In this document: positions 29,195 through 38,471 of the stretch, in pieces | How positions within the stretch are numbered: the stretch's first letter is position 1 | Layout of the letters: each line of letters begins with the position of its first letter | Source of the DNA: Methylocapsa sp. S129 | Lineage (GTDB): Bacteria > Pseudomonadota > Alphaproteobacteria > Rhizobiales > Beijerinckiaceae | Reading direction: 5' to 3' | Assembly (NCBI RefSeq): GCF_009765995.1 | Contig: NZ_LMUI01000011.1 | Span: 806,912-870,911 of the forward strand | Length of the DNA stretch: 64,000 nt | The notes under the pieces: generated by a model | The model's database searches: none | What the model saw: only the letters and a program-made list of their open reading frames with translations | What the model was told of the DNA's origin: nothing | Program-made: the position numbers and the translations under genes

Positions 29195-29871
29195 CGCTCA
29201 CTCGGCTGCAATGGCGTGGCTCGCTCCAAGCGCGTCAGGAATCTCTCAACGCCGCCAACTCCGGTGACGCGGCGCTCAAAGGCGAGGCCGAGCCGCCTGG
29301 CCGCCGCCTCCGCCTTGAGAGTCAGTTCGGGATCCTCGAACTGGGCGAGATAGACGAGGCGGCGGTAGTTCTTGAAATAGTCGTCGCGCAATTGCGGGAA
29401 GCGATCGAGCCCGAGCCCCTCGATGACGAGGCGATCGAAATGACGGGTGAGGAAATCGGTCAGGAAGAACGTGCCCGGCTCATCCTCCATCATGGTGGCA
29501 AAATCGGTCGCGCCGGCGAAAAATTCGTAGCAATGCGCGCCCTCGATCCGCGTCACGCCTTCCTCGCGCAGCACGCGATCGAGCTCGCCGCCCGTGCCGC
29601 AATCGGCGTAGAGGCAGAGAATTTCGTCATAATGGGCGCGATTTTCTACAATCTTGCGGCGCATCTCGCCGGGAATTCGTTCGGGCCTGTTATGCAACTT
29701 GGCGGGCAGACAGGTCACGTCGACATGGGCGAGCGGCCCGCGTTGCAGCGCGACGATTTCGCGCGCCAGCGCGCCGCAAGCAATGACCAGAGTCCGGCGC
29801 GCGCCGGCGCCGCGGCCAGGAAGCTGAGCCTCGCGATCGACTTCTCCGAAGCTGGCTGCGTCCTCACTCAA
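29182..29871 (-). CDS. DUF1638 family protein
   Basis: 229-residue cytoplasmic protein of the DUF1638 family. Cysteine positions typical of the family are present: IACGALAREI, VTCLPAKLHNRPERIP, YADCGTGG and GAHCYEFFAG, and may bind a metal or cofactor. No enzymatic role is established. The start is a TTG at 29871, preceded by GGAGAG; no ATG lies before the conserved first strand. It sits between the corrinoid protein (52-bp gap) and the virulence-factor family gene (13-bp overlap). Its recurrent place in such clusters suggests a part in corrinoid-dependent methyl transfer. Confidence 0.82.
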   Translation of the reverse strand: MSEDAASFGEVDREAQLPGRGAGARRTLVIACGALAREIVALQRGPLAHVDVTCLPAKLHNRPERIPGEMRRKIVENRAHYDEILCLYADCGTGGELDRVLREEGVTRIEGAHCYEFFAGATDFATMMEDEPGTFFLTDFLTRHFDRLVIEGLGLDRFPQLRDDYFKNYRRLVYLAQFEDPELTLKAEAAARRLGLAFERRVTGVGGVERFLTRLERATPLQPSERWPI

Positions 29872-29923
29872 AAATCACGTCTCTCCAAAGCCGTCATGGC
29901 TTCGCTCCGCCCGCGATGACGAT

Positions 29924-30631
29924 CTACGCCGACGCATGCGCCGGCGCGGACCCCTGCCGGCGCGCCATGAAGGCTTTGGCCGTTTCCACCGCAACCGCGG
30001 CGTCGCGGCAATAGGCGTCGGCGCCGACCGCCTGGGCAAAAGATTCATTCAAAGGCGCGCCGCCGACCAGCACGATATAATCGTTGCGCATGCCTTTTTC
30101 CTTGAGCGCGTCGATCACCACTTTCATATAGGGCATGGTGGTTGTCAGCAGCGCTGACATGCCGAGAATTTCGGGTTGGTGCTTCTCTATCGCTTCGAGA
30201 TATTTCTCGACGCCATTGTTGATGCCGATATCGAACACTTCGAATCCGGCGCCCTCCATCATCATGCAGACGAGGTTCTTGCCGATGTCATGGATGTCGC
30301 CCTTGACGGTGCCGATTACCATCTTGCCCATTTTGGGCGCGCCGGTGGCGATCAGCAGCGGGCGCAGGATCGCCATGCCCGCTTTCATCGCATTGGCCGA
30401 CATCAGCACTTCCGGCACGAACAGAATGCCGTCGCGAAAATCAATGCCGACGATGCGCATGCCTTCGACAAGCGCCTTGGTCAGGACGTCATAAGGCGTC
30501 CAGCCGCGATCCAACAAAATACGGACGCCCGTTTCGATTTCTTCCTTCAGCCCGTCATAGAGATCGTCATGGATCTGCGGAACGAGTTCGTCGTCGGAGA
30601 GCGTCGACAGGTCGAGTTCATCATCCGCCAT
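29924..30631 (-). CDS. Corrinoid methyl-carrier protein (MttC/MtbC family)
   Basis: 235-residue cobalamin-binding methyl carrier. The N-terminal helical cap domain (about 15-95, TPYDVLTKALVEGMRIVG) is followed by a Rossmann B12 domain with the base-off motif Asp112-x-His114-x2-Gly117 (GTVKGDIHDIGKN). His114 would be the lower cobalt ligand. VGGAPL near residue 195 ends the nucleotide-loop pocket. It would take a methyl group from an MttB-type methyltransferase and give it to tetrahydrofolate through a third protein not found here. It is the first gene of the corrinoid module; the matching MttB lies 24 kb away at 54.6 kb. Confidence 0.93.
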   Translation of the reverse strand: MADDELDLSTLSDDELVPQIHDDLYDGLKEEIETGVRILLDRGWTPYDVLTKALVEGMRIVGIDFRDGILFVPEVLMSANAMKAGMAILRPLLIATGAPKMGKMVIGTVKGDIHDIGKNLVCMMMEGAGFEVFDIGINNGVEKYLEAIEKHQPEILGMSALLTTTMPYMKVVIDALKEKGMRNDYIVLVGGAPLNESFAQAVGADAYCRDAAVAVETAKAFMARRQGSAPAHASA

Positions 30632-30754
30632 CGTCTATTTTCCCCAGGACTCCACCGCGCCGAACGAGCAGACGCGGCGGCGCTGCAATATCGCCCCTAG
30701 TTACAGAGACGCAAAGCATAATTATCAATCGGCGCCGCCACATTTTGCGGCTGG

Positions 30755-31582
30755 TCACGTCCGATCAATCTTAACCCTGTGCTGGGCGACAGGGATCATC
30801 TGGCGGACTTTGGCGACCAGAGCCGGGTCGATCCGGGTGGAGACGACGCCGACGCCATCCGACGCCTTGGCGACGATATGACCCCAGGGGTCGGCGACCA
30901 GCGAATGGCCGTAGGTCGCGCGCTGTTCGTTGCCGACCGTGAAGGAGCCGGTCTGGGCGCTGGCGCAGAGATAGGTCTGGGTTTCGATGGCGCGCGCGCG
31001 CAGCAGCACTTCCCAATGGTCCTTGCCCGTTTGCAGCGTGAAGGCGGCCGGCAAAGCGATGATCTGCGCGCCCTTCTCGGCCAGAGCCTGAAAGAGGTCG
31101 GGGAAGCGCAGGTCGTAGCAGATGGAGCAGCCGATCGTGACGCCCTCGCAATCATAGGTCACCACCTTGTCGCCCGCCTTGACCGTCGCGCTTTCCTTGT
31201 ACGAAGTGCCGTCCGGGGTCGTCACGTCGAACAGATGGATCTTGCGATAGCGGGCGATCTCCTCGCCCTGGCGATTGAAGACGACGCTCGTATTATGGAT
31301 GCGCTCGTCGCCCTCGATCCGCTCCATGATGGACCCGGCATGGATGAAAATGCGGTGTTTGCGCGCCAGTTCCTGCGCCATCGCATAGGCCGGGCCGCCG
31401 GGAACGACCTCCGCATTGGCTTGCTTATCGCCCCGCGCGCCGCCGGCCCAATCGAATTGCTCGGGCAGCAGCACCCAGTCCGGCGCTTCCTCGGCGACTG
31501 CTTTTTCGATAAGGGCCCGCGCGGCGGCGATATTCGCCGCCTTGTCGTTGATCGAATTCATCTGAACGAGCGAAACTTTCAT
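30755..31582 (-). CDS. Carbon-nitrogen hydrolase (nitrilase superfamily amidase)
   Basis: 275-residue cytoplasmic amidase with the full catalytic triad: Glu41 (LLPEQFD), Lys114 (RYRKIHLFD) and Cys155 (GCSICYDLRFP). Length and motifs match the Nit1/omega-amidase branch, which acts on deaminated glutathione or alpha-keto acid amides. The strict substrate cannot be read off. It is upstream of the corrinoid gene on the same strand (gap 123 bp) and divergent from the acyl-CoA cluster. Co-regulation with either is uncertain. Confidence 0.9.
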   Translation of the reverse strand: MKVSLVQMNSINDKAANIAAARALIEKAVAEEAPDWVLLPEQFDWAGGARGDKQANAEVVPGGPAYAMAQELARKHRIFIHAGSIMERIEGDERIHNTSVVFNRQGEEIARYRKIHLFDVTTPDGTSYKESATVKAGDKVVTYDCEGVTIGCSICYDLRFPDLFQALAEKGAQIIALPAAFTLQTGKDHWEVLLRARAIETQTYLCASAQTGSFTVGNEQRATYGHSLVADPWGHIVAKASDGVGVVSTRIDPALVAKVRQMIPVAQHRVKIDRT

Positions 31583-31744
31583 GGGGGCGCCTGGCTGGTC
31601 GGGGCATGCCCGGTCAATGTCGGAGGACGACGCGCGTCCGTCAACCCTTTCGCGGGCCGTTCCGCGGCGGCCTCTCTCACGAAACCTATCGACAAAAGCG
31701 GCGCAACAGTGAACATTGCCGCTGCCAAAACATGGGGGGACGCG

Positions 31745-32560
31745 TTGTTTTCTTTGCCCGATCTTTTTTCCGTGGCCGGGCGCACAGCGCTGGTGACGGG
31801 CGGGGCGACGGGCATCGGCCGCGTCTGCGCCGAGGCGCTGCTGAGCGCGGGCGCCCGCGTGCTGATCGCCTCGCGCAAGGCGGAGGCCTGCGAGGCCGTC
31901 GCCAAAGAGCTTTCGGCGATCGGCCCTTGCGAGGGGTTTGGCGGGACGGTCGCGACCGAACAGGGCGTGACGGCGCTCGCTGAGGAAATGCGCAAGCGGA
32001 CCGATCGGCTCGATATTCTCGTCAACAATGCCGGCGTCAATTGGGGAGCGCCCTTCGAGACGTTCGAATGGAAAGGCTGGGACCGCGTCCTCAGCGTCAA
32101 TGTCACGGGCCTGTTCAGTTTGACGCGCGATCTGATGCCGCTACTGGTCAAATCCGGTAGCGAGGACCGGCCGGCGACGATCATCAATATCGGCTCGGTG
32201 ATGGGGACGATCACACAATCGGAAAGCGCCTATTCCTATGCCGCGTCCAAGAGCGCCGTGCATCATTTGACGCGCATTCTCGCCAGCGAATTCGCCGGGC
32301 GTCATGTGACGGTGAATGCGATCGCGCCGGGCCCCTTCAAGACCAAGATGACGGCGTTTACCCTGGGCAAGGAGGCGGGACTCGCCGCCGCTTTGGCCAG
32401 CGTGCCGATGCGGCGCCTGGGCCGGCCAGAGGATCTGGCCGCCACAATTCTCTATTTGGCGGGGCGCGGCGGGGCCTATACGACGGGCGCCATCATCCCG
32501 GTCGATGGCGGGGTTAGCGTCTACGCCCCGCCCCCTATGCTTTCGGAGACGGATCCGTGA
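31745..32560 (+). CDS. SDR-family oxidoreductase
   Basis: 271-residue short-chain dehydrogenase. The cofactor motif is TGGATGIG (18-25), NNAG follows DILV, and the catalytic Ser-Tyr-Lys lie in NIGSVMGTIT and YSYAASKSAVHH. The C-terminal APGPFKTKM and GAIIPVDGG segments are standard. I use the TTG at 31745, behind GGGGGA, as start; a GTG 36 bp upstream is an alternative. First gene of a four-gene acyl-CoA cluster. The stop overlaps the next start as GTGA. Probably a 3-ketoacyl or 3-hydroxyacyl dehydrogenase, but the substrate is undetermined. Confidence 0.85.
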   Translation: MFSLPDLFSVAGRTALVTGGATGIGRVCAEALLSAGARVLIASRKAEACEAVAKELSAIGPCEGFGGTVATEQGVTALAEEMRKRTDRLDILVNNAGVNWGAPFETFEWKGWDRVLSVNVTGLFSLTRDLMPLLVKSGSEDRPATIINIGSVMGTITQSESAYSYAASKSAVHHLTRILASEFAGRHVTVNAIAPGPFKTKMTAFTLGKEAGLAAALASVPMRRLGRPEDLAATILYLAGRGGAYTTGAIIPVDGGVSVYAPPPMLSETDP

Positions 32561-33060
32561 ACGATTCGAGCGCGCCTCGCCTGATTTCGATTGATCAATT
32601 CGTGGCCCTCGCGGGAACCGAGACCGGCGTCTCGCGCTGGTTCACGATCGACCAGAAGCGGATCGATGCTTTCGCCGAAATTACCGAGGATCGGCAATTC
32701 ATCCATATCGATCCCCAGGCGGCGCGCGCCTCGCCCTTCGGCGGAACGATCGCCCACGGGTTTCTCACCCTGTCGATGCTCTCAGCGCTGGCGATGGACG
32801 CCTTGCCTGAGATCGAAGGCCGCGCAATGGGCGTCAATTATGGCTTCGACAAGCTGCGTTTTCTGTCGCCCGTGCCGGCGGGGGCGCGCATTCGCGGACG
32901 CTTCAAACTCGAAAGCGTCACGGCGCGTTCGCCGACCGAGTTCCTTTCCCGGAATGTCGTAACCGTCGAGATCGAAGGCGCCGACAAGCCGGCCCTTGTC
33001 GCGGAATGGTTGACCCTTTTCGTCCTGAGTCCGGATCATGCGAGGGCTGGCGTCAAATGA
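32557..33060 (+). CDS. MaoC-family (R)-specific enoyl-CoA hydratase
   Basis: 167-residue hot-dog-fold hydratase. The hydratase-2 motif is visible: FAEITEDRQFIHIDPQAA then SPFGGTIAHGFLTLS, giving the Asp-His catalytic pair. It would hydrate a trans-2-enoyl-CoA to the (R)-3-hydroxyacyl-CoA. The GTG start overlaps the upstream stop (GTGA), and its own stop overlaps the next ATG (ATGA), so it is translationally coupled on both sides. Together with the MFE2-like SDR it makes an R-type beta-oxidation pair. Confidence 0.9.
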   Translation: MNDSSAPRLISIDQFVALAGTETGVSRWFTIDQKRIDAFAEITEDRQFIHIDPQAARASPFGGTIAHGFLTLSMLSALAMDALPEIEGRAMGVNYGFDKLRFLSPVPAGARIRGRFKLESVTARSPTEFLSRNVVTVEIEGADKPALVAEWLTLFVLSPDHARAGVK

Positions 33061-33980
33061 CGATACGCTTTGATGGGCGGGTGGCCATTGTCACCGGCGG
33101 GGGCGGCGGGCTTGGCCGCTGTCACGCCCTGGGGCTCGCCGCGCGGGGCGCCAAGGTCGTCGTCAACGATCTTGGGCGTGATGGCGAGCCGTCGGAGGCT
33201 TCGCTCAAGGTGGTCCGCGAAATCGAGGCGGCCGGTGGCGTTGCAATGGCTAATGGCGCCGATGTCGCCAATGCCGAGCAGGTCGCCGCCATGGTCGAGG
33301 CCGCGCAATCGCAATGGGGTAGCGTCGATATTCTTGTCAATAATGCCGGCATTCTGCGCGACAAGACTTTCGCCAAAATGGAGCTCGCCGAGTTTGAGCT
33401 GGTCGTGAAAGTGCATCTGCTGGGATCGGCGATCTGCGCCAAGGCGGTCTGGGCGGGAATGCGTGAGCGCAATTACGGGCGCGTGCTGTTCACATCCTCG
33501 GCTTCCGGCGTTTATGGCAATTTCGGGCAGTCCAATTATGGCGCGGCCAAAGCGGGCATGATCGGACTGATGAATGTGCTGCATCTCGAAGGCGTCAAGA
33601 ATAACATTCGCGTCAACACGCTGCTGCCGACCGCGGCGACCGGCATGACGGAGGGGCTGATTCCGCCGGAAATGGCCGCGCTGATGAGCCCGGAGACCGT
33701 GACTCCCGCCGTTCTGTTCCTGGTCAGCGAAGACGCGCCCTCAAAGATCATTCTGGGCGCCGGCGCCGGCGTCTTCGCCGTGACCCATATCGAAGAGACG
33801 GCCGGCGTGTTTTTGACCAAGGCCGATCGCACGCCCGAAACGATCGCCGCCCGTTTCGGTGAGATCGCGGATTCCAAAACGGCGCGTCCGCTCGACAATG
33901 CTTTCGGCCAGACCTTCAAATTCGTCGAGGCGGCCGCCAAGGCGCTTGGCGTCAAACTATCGCAAAAAGGAGTCTCGTGA
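33057..33980 (+). CDS. MFE2-like 3-hydroxyacyl-CoA dehydrogenase (SDR)
   Basis: 307-residue SDR similar to the dehydrogenase part of peroxisomal multifunctional enzyme 2 (17-beta-HSD4). TGGGGGLGR (13-21), [19 protein letters not shown] and [11 protein letters not shown] are hallmark segments, and the extra C-terminal helical part explains the length over a plain SDR. It would oxidise the (R)-3-hydroxyacyl-CoA made by the MaoC hydratase. ATG at 33057 overlaps the previous stop. The stop overlaps the thiolase start, keeping the cluster tightly coupled. Confidence 0.9.
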   Translation: MTIRFDGRVAIVTGGGGGLGRCHALGLAARGAKVVVNDLGRDGEPSEASLKVVREIEAAGGVAMANGADVANAEQVAAMVEAAQSQWGSVDILVNNAGILRDKTFAKMELAEFELVVKVHLLGSAICAKAVWAGMRERNYGRVLFTSSASGVYGNFGQSNYGAAKAGMIGLMNVLHLEGVKNNIRVNTLLPTAATGMTEGLIPPEMAALMSPETVTPAVLFLVSEDAPSKIILGAGAGVFAVTHIEETAGVFLTKADRTPETIAARFGEIADSKTARPLDNAFGQTFKFVEAAAKALGVKLSQKGVS

Positions 33981-35182
33981 TGCGGGAAGCTGTTGTTGTT
34001 TCGACCGCGCGCACGCCGATCGGGCGCGCCTATCGCGGCGCCTTCAATGACACCCAGGCGCAGACGCTTGGCGGCCATGCGATCGAACAGGCCGTCAAGC
34101 GAGCCGGAGTCGACACCAGCGAAATCGACGATGTCGTCATGGGCGCGGCGATGCAGCAGGGCTCCACCTATATGAATGTGGCGCGCCAGGCCGCCCTGCG
34201 CGCCGGCCTGCCGACGTCTGTCGCCGGCATGTCGGTTGATCGGCAATGCGCGTCGGGCCTGATGGCGATTTCGATCGCCGCCAAGCAGATCGTCTGCGAC
34301 GGCATGCAGACCACGGTCGGCGGCGGTCTTGAATCGATTTCGCTCGTGCAGAACGAACATGCGAATGTGTACCGCGCCAGAGATCCGTGGCTCGTCGCCC
34401 ATCGCAACGATGTCTACATGAGCATGCTGGAGACGGCGGAGATCGTCGCGCAGCGCTACGGGATTTCGCGCGAACGTCAGGATGAATATGCGTTGCAATC
34501 GCAGCAGCGCACCGCCGCCGCCCAGGCCGCCGGCCGGTTTGACGCCGAGATCGTGCCTTTGCCGAGCGTGATGAAAGTCACTGATAAGGCGACCGGCGCT
34601 GTCAGCGACAAGCCGATCACGCTCAAGCAGGACGAGGGCAATCGCGCCGATACGACCCTCGCCGGCCTGCAAGCGCTGAAAACCGTCTTCACGAAAGGGC
34701 AGCGCCTCGAGAGCGGCGCGTTCATCACCGCGGGCAATGCGTCGCAACTCTCCGATGGGGCCTCGGCTTCCGTGTTGATGGAGGCGAAGCAGGCCGAGAA
34801 GCGCGGTCTGCAGCCGCTTGGAATCTATCGCGGCATTGCCGTCGCTGGTTGCGATCCCGACGAGATGGGCATTGGGCCGGTCTTCGCCGTGCCCAAACTG
34901 CTCAAGGCGCATGGGCTTAAGGTCGAGGACATCGGCCTTTGGGAATTGAACGAAGCCTTCGCCGTACAGGTGCTCTATTGCCGCGACCGCCTCGGCATTC
35001 CCGACGAACGGCTGAATGTCGACGGCGGGGCGATTTCGATCGGCCATCCCTATGGCATGAGCGGCGCGCGCCTGACCGGCCATGCTCTCATAGAGGGCAA
35101 GAGACGCGGCGTAAAATATGTTGTCGTGACCATGTGTGTCGGCGGCGGTATGGGCGCCGCCGGGCTGTTCGAGGTCGCTTGA
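33980..35182 (+). CDS. Acetyl-CoA acyltransferase (thiolase)
   Basis: 400-residue thiolase that cleaves a 3-ketoacyl-CoA. Nucleophile Cys90 lies in [11 protein letters not shown], with NEAFAVQ, the histidine in [10 protein letters not shown] and the second cysteine in [12 protein letters not shown]. It ends the acyl-CoA cluster. ATG 33980 shares one base with the upstream stop (TGATG); a GTG three bases earlier is an alternative start. With SDR, MaoC and MFE2-like genes it can shorten an enoyl-CoA by two carbons. No acyl-CoA ligase or dehydrogenase is seen nearby, so the chain entering is unknown. Confidence 0.93.
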   Translation: MREAVVVSTARTPIGRAYRGAFNDTQAQTLGGHAIEQAVKRAGVDTSEIDDVVMGAAMQQGSTYMNVARQAALRAGLPTSVAGMSVDRQCASGLMAISIAAKQIVCDGMQTTVGGGLESISLVQNEHANVYRARDPWLVAHRNDVYMSMLETAEIVAQRYGISRERQDEYALQSQQRTAAAQAAGRFDAEIVPLPSVMKVTDKATGAVSDKPITLKQDEGNRADTTLAGLQALKTVFTKGQRLESGAFITAGNASQLSDGASASVLMEAKQAEKRGLQPLGIYRGIAVAGCDPDEMGIGPVFAVPKLLKAHGLKVEDIGLWELNEAFAVQVLYCRDRLGIPDERLNVDGGAISIGHPYGMSGARLTGHALIEGKRRGVKYVVVTMCVGGGMGAAGLFEVA

Positions 35183-35189
35183 GATAGGC

Positions 35190-35216
35190 GGCGGGCGCTG
35201 TGGCGTCGCGCCCGCC
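35190..35216. terminator. Candidate bidirectional terminator hairpin
   Basis: GGCGGGCGC (35190-35198) pairs perfectly with GCGCCCGCC (35208-35216) between the convergent thiolase and LivK-type genes. There is no clear T tract on either side, so efficiency is uncertain. Confidence 0.5.
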
Positions 35217-35228
35217 CATCCCTCCGGT

Positions 35229-36440
35229 TTAGCCCTGCAGCAGATCGCCGAACGCGCTCCAGCTCTCGCCGTTGAAGCTTTCAAGCTGTTCTTGCCGAAT
35301 CGGCGCGAAATTGTCCGGCGAGGTGTTGATCTTCACACCTGGCAGCAGCATCGGCAATTCGAGGTCCTTGATGTTGGCGGCCTGACGCATGATGTTCTCG
35401 CGCGACAGATCGTTCTCGCATTGCTTGAGCACCTGCACCATCGTGGCGGCGACGCCATATCCGTAGATCGCGTTGGAGTCGATCAGATCGGCCGGCGTCA
35501 AGTATTTCGCAACGAAGGCGGCCCATCCCTTATACCCCTCGTCATCCTTCCAGCGCGCGTCCGTCGGATCCTTGCCGTAATTGGCGGTGATCACGCCCTT
35601 CGACTTCTCAAGGCCCGCCGGTTTCATCACGGAGGCGATCGACAGCGAAACATCGGTCATATAGCGGACGGGCGTCCAGCCGATGTCGAAAGTCTTGCGG
35701 ATCGCCTGCGCCGCGAATTTCGGCGTCGCGGCGATGAGCAAAACGTCAGCGCCCGAATCCTGCAGCGAAACGATCTGCGAATCCACGGTCGGCTCGGAAA
35801 CTTCATAGGAGGCCTCCTTGATGATGAGCCCCGCGTGATCCGCGCCGAGTCCCGCCTTCAACCCGGTCAGATAATCCTTGCCGAACGCGTCGTTCTGATA
35901 GAGCACGCCGATCTTGGCGCCCGGCTTCGTCGCAACAATATGCTTGCCGAAGATGCTGGCCTCAGTCTGATAGTTCGGCTGCCATCCGATCGTCCATGGA
36001 AAGTTCTTGGGGTCGTTCCACATGGCGGCGCCGGTGGCGACGAACAATTGCGGCACCTTGTTCTCGGTGAGATAGGGCCGGATCGCGGCGTTGGACGGCG
36101 TGCCCAGACTGTTGAAGATGAACGCGACCTGTTCCTGTTCGACGAGCCGGCGAGTTTGTTCGACGGTCTTGGGTGGGCTGTAGCCGTCATCGAGGCTGAT
36201 CAGGTTGAGCTTGCGGCCATTGATTCCGCCCGCCTCGTTGATCATCTTGAAATAGGCGACGTCGGCCTTGCCGATCACGCCATAAGCCGACGCCGGCCCG
36301 CTATAGGGCATGGTCTGGCCGATCTTGATTTCGGCCTCGGTGACGCCTACCGCATTGGCGGCGCGCGCCGGCCGCAGGCCGGATGCGAGGGCGGCGGCCG
36401 AGACGGCGCCCGCCTGCAAAAGAGTACGACGCGAAATCAT
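35229..36440 (-). CDS. LivK-type ABC transporter substrate-binding protein
   Basis: 403-residue periplasmic binding protein of the branched-chain amino acid (HAAT) family, also used for aromatic acids, amides and other acids. A twin-arginine leader (SRRTLLQAG, residues 3-11) ends near PARA (27). The mature start IKIGQTMPYSGPASAYG is the family hallmark, and the Peripla_BP_6 fold continues to the end. It is the last gene of a complete liv-type operon. Its end faces the acyl-CoA cluster, so the imported compound may be a precursor for that pathway; this is inference. Confidence 0.92.
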   Translation of the reverse strand: MISRRTLLQAGAVSAAALASGLRPARAANAVGVTEAEIKIGQTMPYSGPASAYGVIGKADVAYFKMINEAGGINGRKLNLISLDDGYSPPKTVEQTRRLVEQEQVAFIFNSLGTPSNAAIRPYLTENKVPQLFVATGAAMWNDPKNFPWTIGWQPNYQTEASIFGKHIVATKPGAKIGVLYQNDAFGKDYLTGLKAGLGADHAGLIIKEASYEVSEPTVDSQIVSLQDSGADVLLIAATPKFAAQAIRKTFDIGWTPVRYMTDVSLSIASVMKPAGLEKSKGVITANYGKDPTDARWKDDEGYKGWAAFVAKYLTPADLIDSNAIYGYGVAATMVQVLKQCENDLSRENIMRQAANIKDLELPMLLPGVKINTSPDNFAPIRQEQLESFNGESWSAFGDLLQG

Positions 36441-36532
36441 GCTTGCTTCCTCCTGTTGTGACGCGTCTGCGCCGGCTGTTTCCTCGATAAAATATTCTTT
36501 CCGGCTTTGCCGCCGGTTGTGTCGATTTCAGT

Positions 36533-37582
36533 CTAGACCCGCTTCGGGCGCGAGAAAAGCCGCGAAAGAAGCCCGGGCGCGGTTCTGATGACACCCGCGA
36601 CGCCCGTCGGCATCAGATACATCAGGCCGATCAGCAAAATTCCATAGATCGCGCCCGGCAACGCTTTGGCGCTCTCCCCGAACAGATCGGAGAGCTGATC
36701 GGCGTAATTGGGGACGAATTCGATGAACAGGGCGCCAAACAGGACGCCCCAGATTGACGCCAATCCGCCAACGACAATGCCGACGAGGAACGACAGCGAG
36801 AGAAACAATCCAAAACTGTCGGGAGATATGAATCCCACAACGATCGAGCCGAGCGCGCCGGCGACGCCCGCATAAAGCGCGCTCACGCCAAAGCACATCG
36901 CTTTGTAAAACGAAATATTGATGCCCATCGTCTCGGCGGCGATCGGGTGGTCGCGGATCGCGATGATCGCCCGACCGATGCGGCCGCGCACGAGATTGGC
37001 CGCCGCCCAGAACATTAAAGCGGCGCAGACGAGACAGAGGAAATAAAGCCATTGGTCTGATGTCAGCGGCAGCGCGAAGGGGGCGTGCGGCTTGCCGAGT
37101 TGCAGGCCTTGCGAGCCGCCTGTCCAGGCGTCAAACCCCCTGTAGTTGAGCAATTGCGGCGTTGCGACCGCCAAAGCGAAAGTTGCGAGCGCGAGGTAGA
37201 GGCCGCCAAGACGCAAGGCGGGCAGGCCGAACAGGAAGCCCGCCACGAAACAGATGAGGCCGGAGACGGGGATCGTCGCCCAATAGGGCACGTCGAATTT
37301 CGTCGCCAGAATCGCCATGGCGTAACCGCCGATCGCATAGAAGGCGCCGTGCCCGAGCGAGATCTGCCCATTGTAGCCGGTCAGGATGTTCAGGCCGAGA
37401 AGCGCGATCGCGTAGATCAGCACCTGCGCGAATTGAAACAGGTGATAGCCGCTCGCGACAAAGGGCAAGCCCAGGGCGAAGATGCAGAACACGCCCATAG
37501 CGAGGCGCTGCAATCGACGCGAGCCTGCTTGCGCGATCGCGGCGGCGGATAGGGCGGTCGGCGTATCGTTTGCGAGCGTCAT
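36533..37582 (-). CDS. LivM-type ABC transporter permease
   Basis: 349-residue inner-membrane permease with about nine helices and the BPD_transp_2 fold. Characteristic segments are LNILTGYNGQISLGHGAFYAIGG-type near residue 75 (GYNGQISLGHGAF) and RGRIGRAIIAIRDHPIAAET, the coupling region. It lies 3 bp after livH and 92 bp before the binding-protein gene. It pairs with the LivH-type permease to form the transport channel. Confidence 0.93.
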   Translation of the reverse strand: MTLANDTPTALSAAAIAQAGSRRLQRLAMGVFCIFALGLPFVASGYHLFQFAQVLIYAIALLGLNILTGYNGQISLGHGAFYAIGGYAMAILATKFDVPYWATIPVSGLICFVAGFLFGLPALRLGGLYLALATFALAVATPQLLNYRGFDAWTGGSQGLQLGKPHAPFALPLTSDQWLYFLCLVCAALMFWAAANLVRGRIGRAIIAIRDHPIAAETMGINISFYKAMCFGVSALYAGVAGALGSIVVGFISPDSFGLFLSLSFLVGIVVGGLASIWGVLFGALFIEFVPNYADQLSDLFGESAKALPGAIYGILLIGLMYLMPTGVAGVIRTAPGLLSRLFSRPKRV

Positions 37583-37585
37583 GGC

Positions 37586-38458
37586 TCAGACCCGCGTGAC
37601 GAGCGTGCGCCCGAACAGGCCCGATGGCCTCACGACGAGCACGCCGACAATAATGACCAGGGCGACCGAAAGCTTGATCTCGGGACCGACGACATAGGCG
37701 CCGGCGATATTTTCGAGCACGCCGACCGTGAAGCCGCCGATCGCCGCGCCCCAGGGATTGTCGATGCCGCCCAGCACCGCGCCGGCGAAAGCGTAGAGCA
37801 GAATGCCGAGCATCATATTGGGGTCGAGATAGACGATTGGGGCCGCCATCATGCCGGCCACCGCGCCGATCGCCGCGGCGAGGCCCCAGCCGATGGCCAA
37901 CATCCAGCCGACCCTGATTCCGACGAGCCGGCTCGACGCCGGATTCTGCGCCGCGGCGCGCATCGCCAGTCCGAGCGGCGTGAAACGAAAGAACGCATAG
38001 ACCAAAGCCAGCACGGCGAAAGTCACGAGAATGGCGCCCGATTCATGCGAGGACATCAGCGTATTGCCGAACCATCGCTTGTCGGGGAACGGGCTGTCGA
38101 AGGTCTTGATGGTGTAGCTGTAGCGCCAGCCGGCGACGCTGTTGAAGATCAGCAGCAGCCCGATGAAAACGATGACAATGGTCAGAACCGGCGCATGTGC
38201 GAACGGACGGATCACGATGCGTTCGATCAGCATGCCGCCGATGAAAGAAAGAACGATCGTCAGCGCGAAGGCGGCCCAATAGGGCATTCCCGAATCGATC
38301 ATCTCCCAGGCGACATAGGTCGAAAACATCGCCATTTCGCCTTGCGCGAAATTCACCAGATGCGTCGCCTGGTAGATCATCACCAGCGCCAGCGCCAGGA
38401 TCGCGTAGATGCCGCCCATCGCCAATCCTGAAAATATTTGGTGCAACAGCGCCGACAT
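37586..38458 (-). CDS. LivH-type ABC transporter permease
   Basis: 290-residue inner-membrane permease. The start of the family is recognised in SGLAMGGIYAILALALVMIY and HLVNFAQGEMAMF, and the coupling segment is AMRAAAQNPASSRLVG. ATG 38458 is chosen over a TTG three codons earlier. It stands 13 bp after livF and 3 bp before livM, so the transporter genes are in one operon in the order livG-F-H-M-K. Confidence 0.93.
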   Translation of the reverse strand: MSALLHQIFSGLAMGGIYAILALALVMIYQATHLVNFAQGEMAMFSTYVAWEMIDSGMPYWAAFALTIVLSFIGGMLIERIVIRPFAHAPVLTIVIVFIGLLLIFNSVAGWRYSYTIKTFDSPFPDKRWFGNTLMSSHESGAILVTFAVLALVYAFFRFTPLGLAMRAAAQNPASSRLVGIRVGWMLAIGWGLAAAIGAVAGMMAAPIVYLDPNMMLGILLYAFAGAVLGGIDNPWGAAIGGFTVGVLENIAGAYVVGPEIKLSVALVIIVGVLVVRPSGLFGRTLVTRV

Positions 38459-38471
38459 GGTCCCCAAATCC

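Noticed and set aside
30779..31744. N-terminal extension of the first SDR by over 300 codons
   Set aside because: The extension is the antisense of the nitrilase-family gene; SDR similarity begins only after the TTG at 31745.
33536..35284. 582-codon open frame on the minus strand
   Set aside because: Antisense to the thiolase and MFE2-like genes, both of which have full catalytic motifs and coupled starts.
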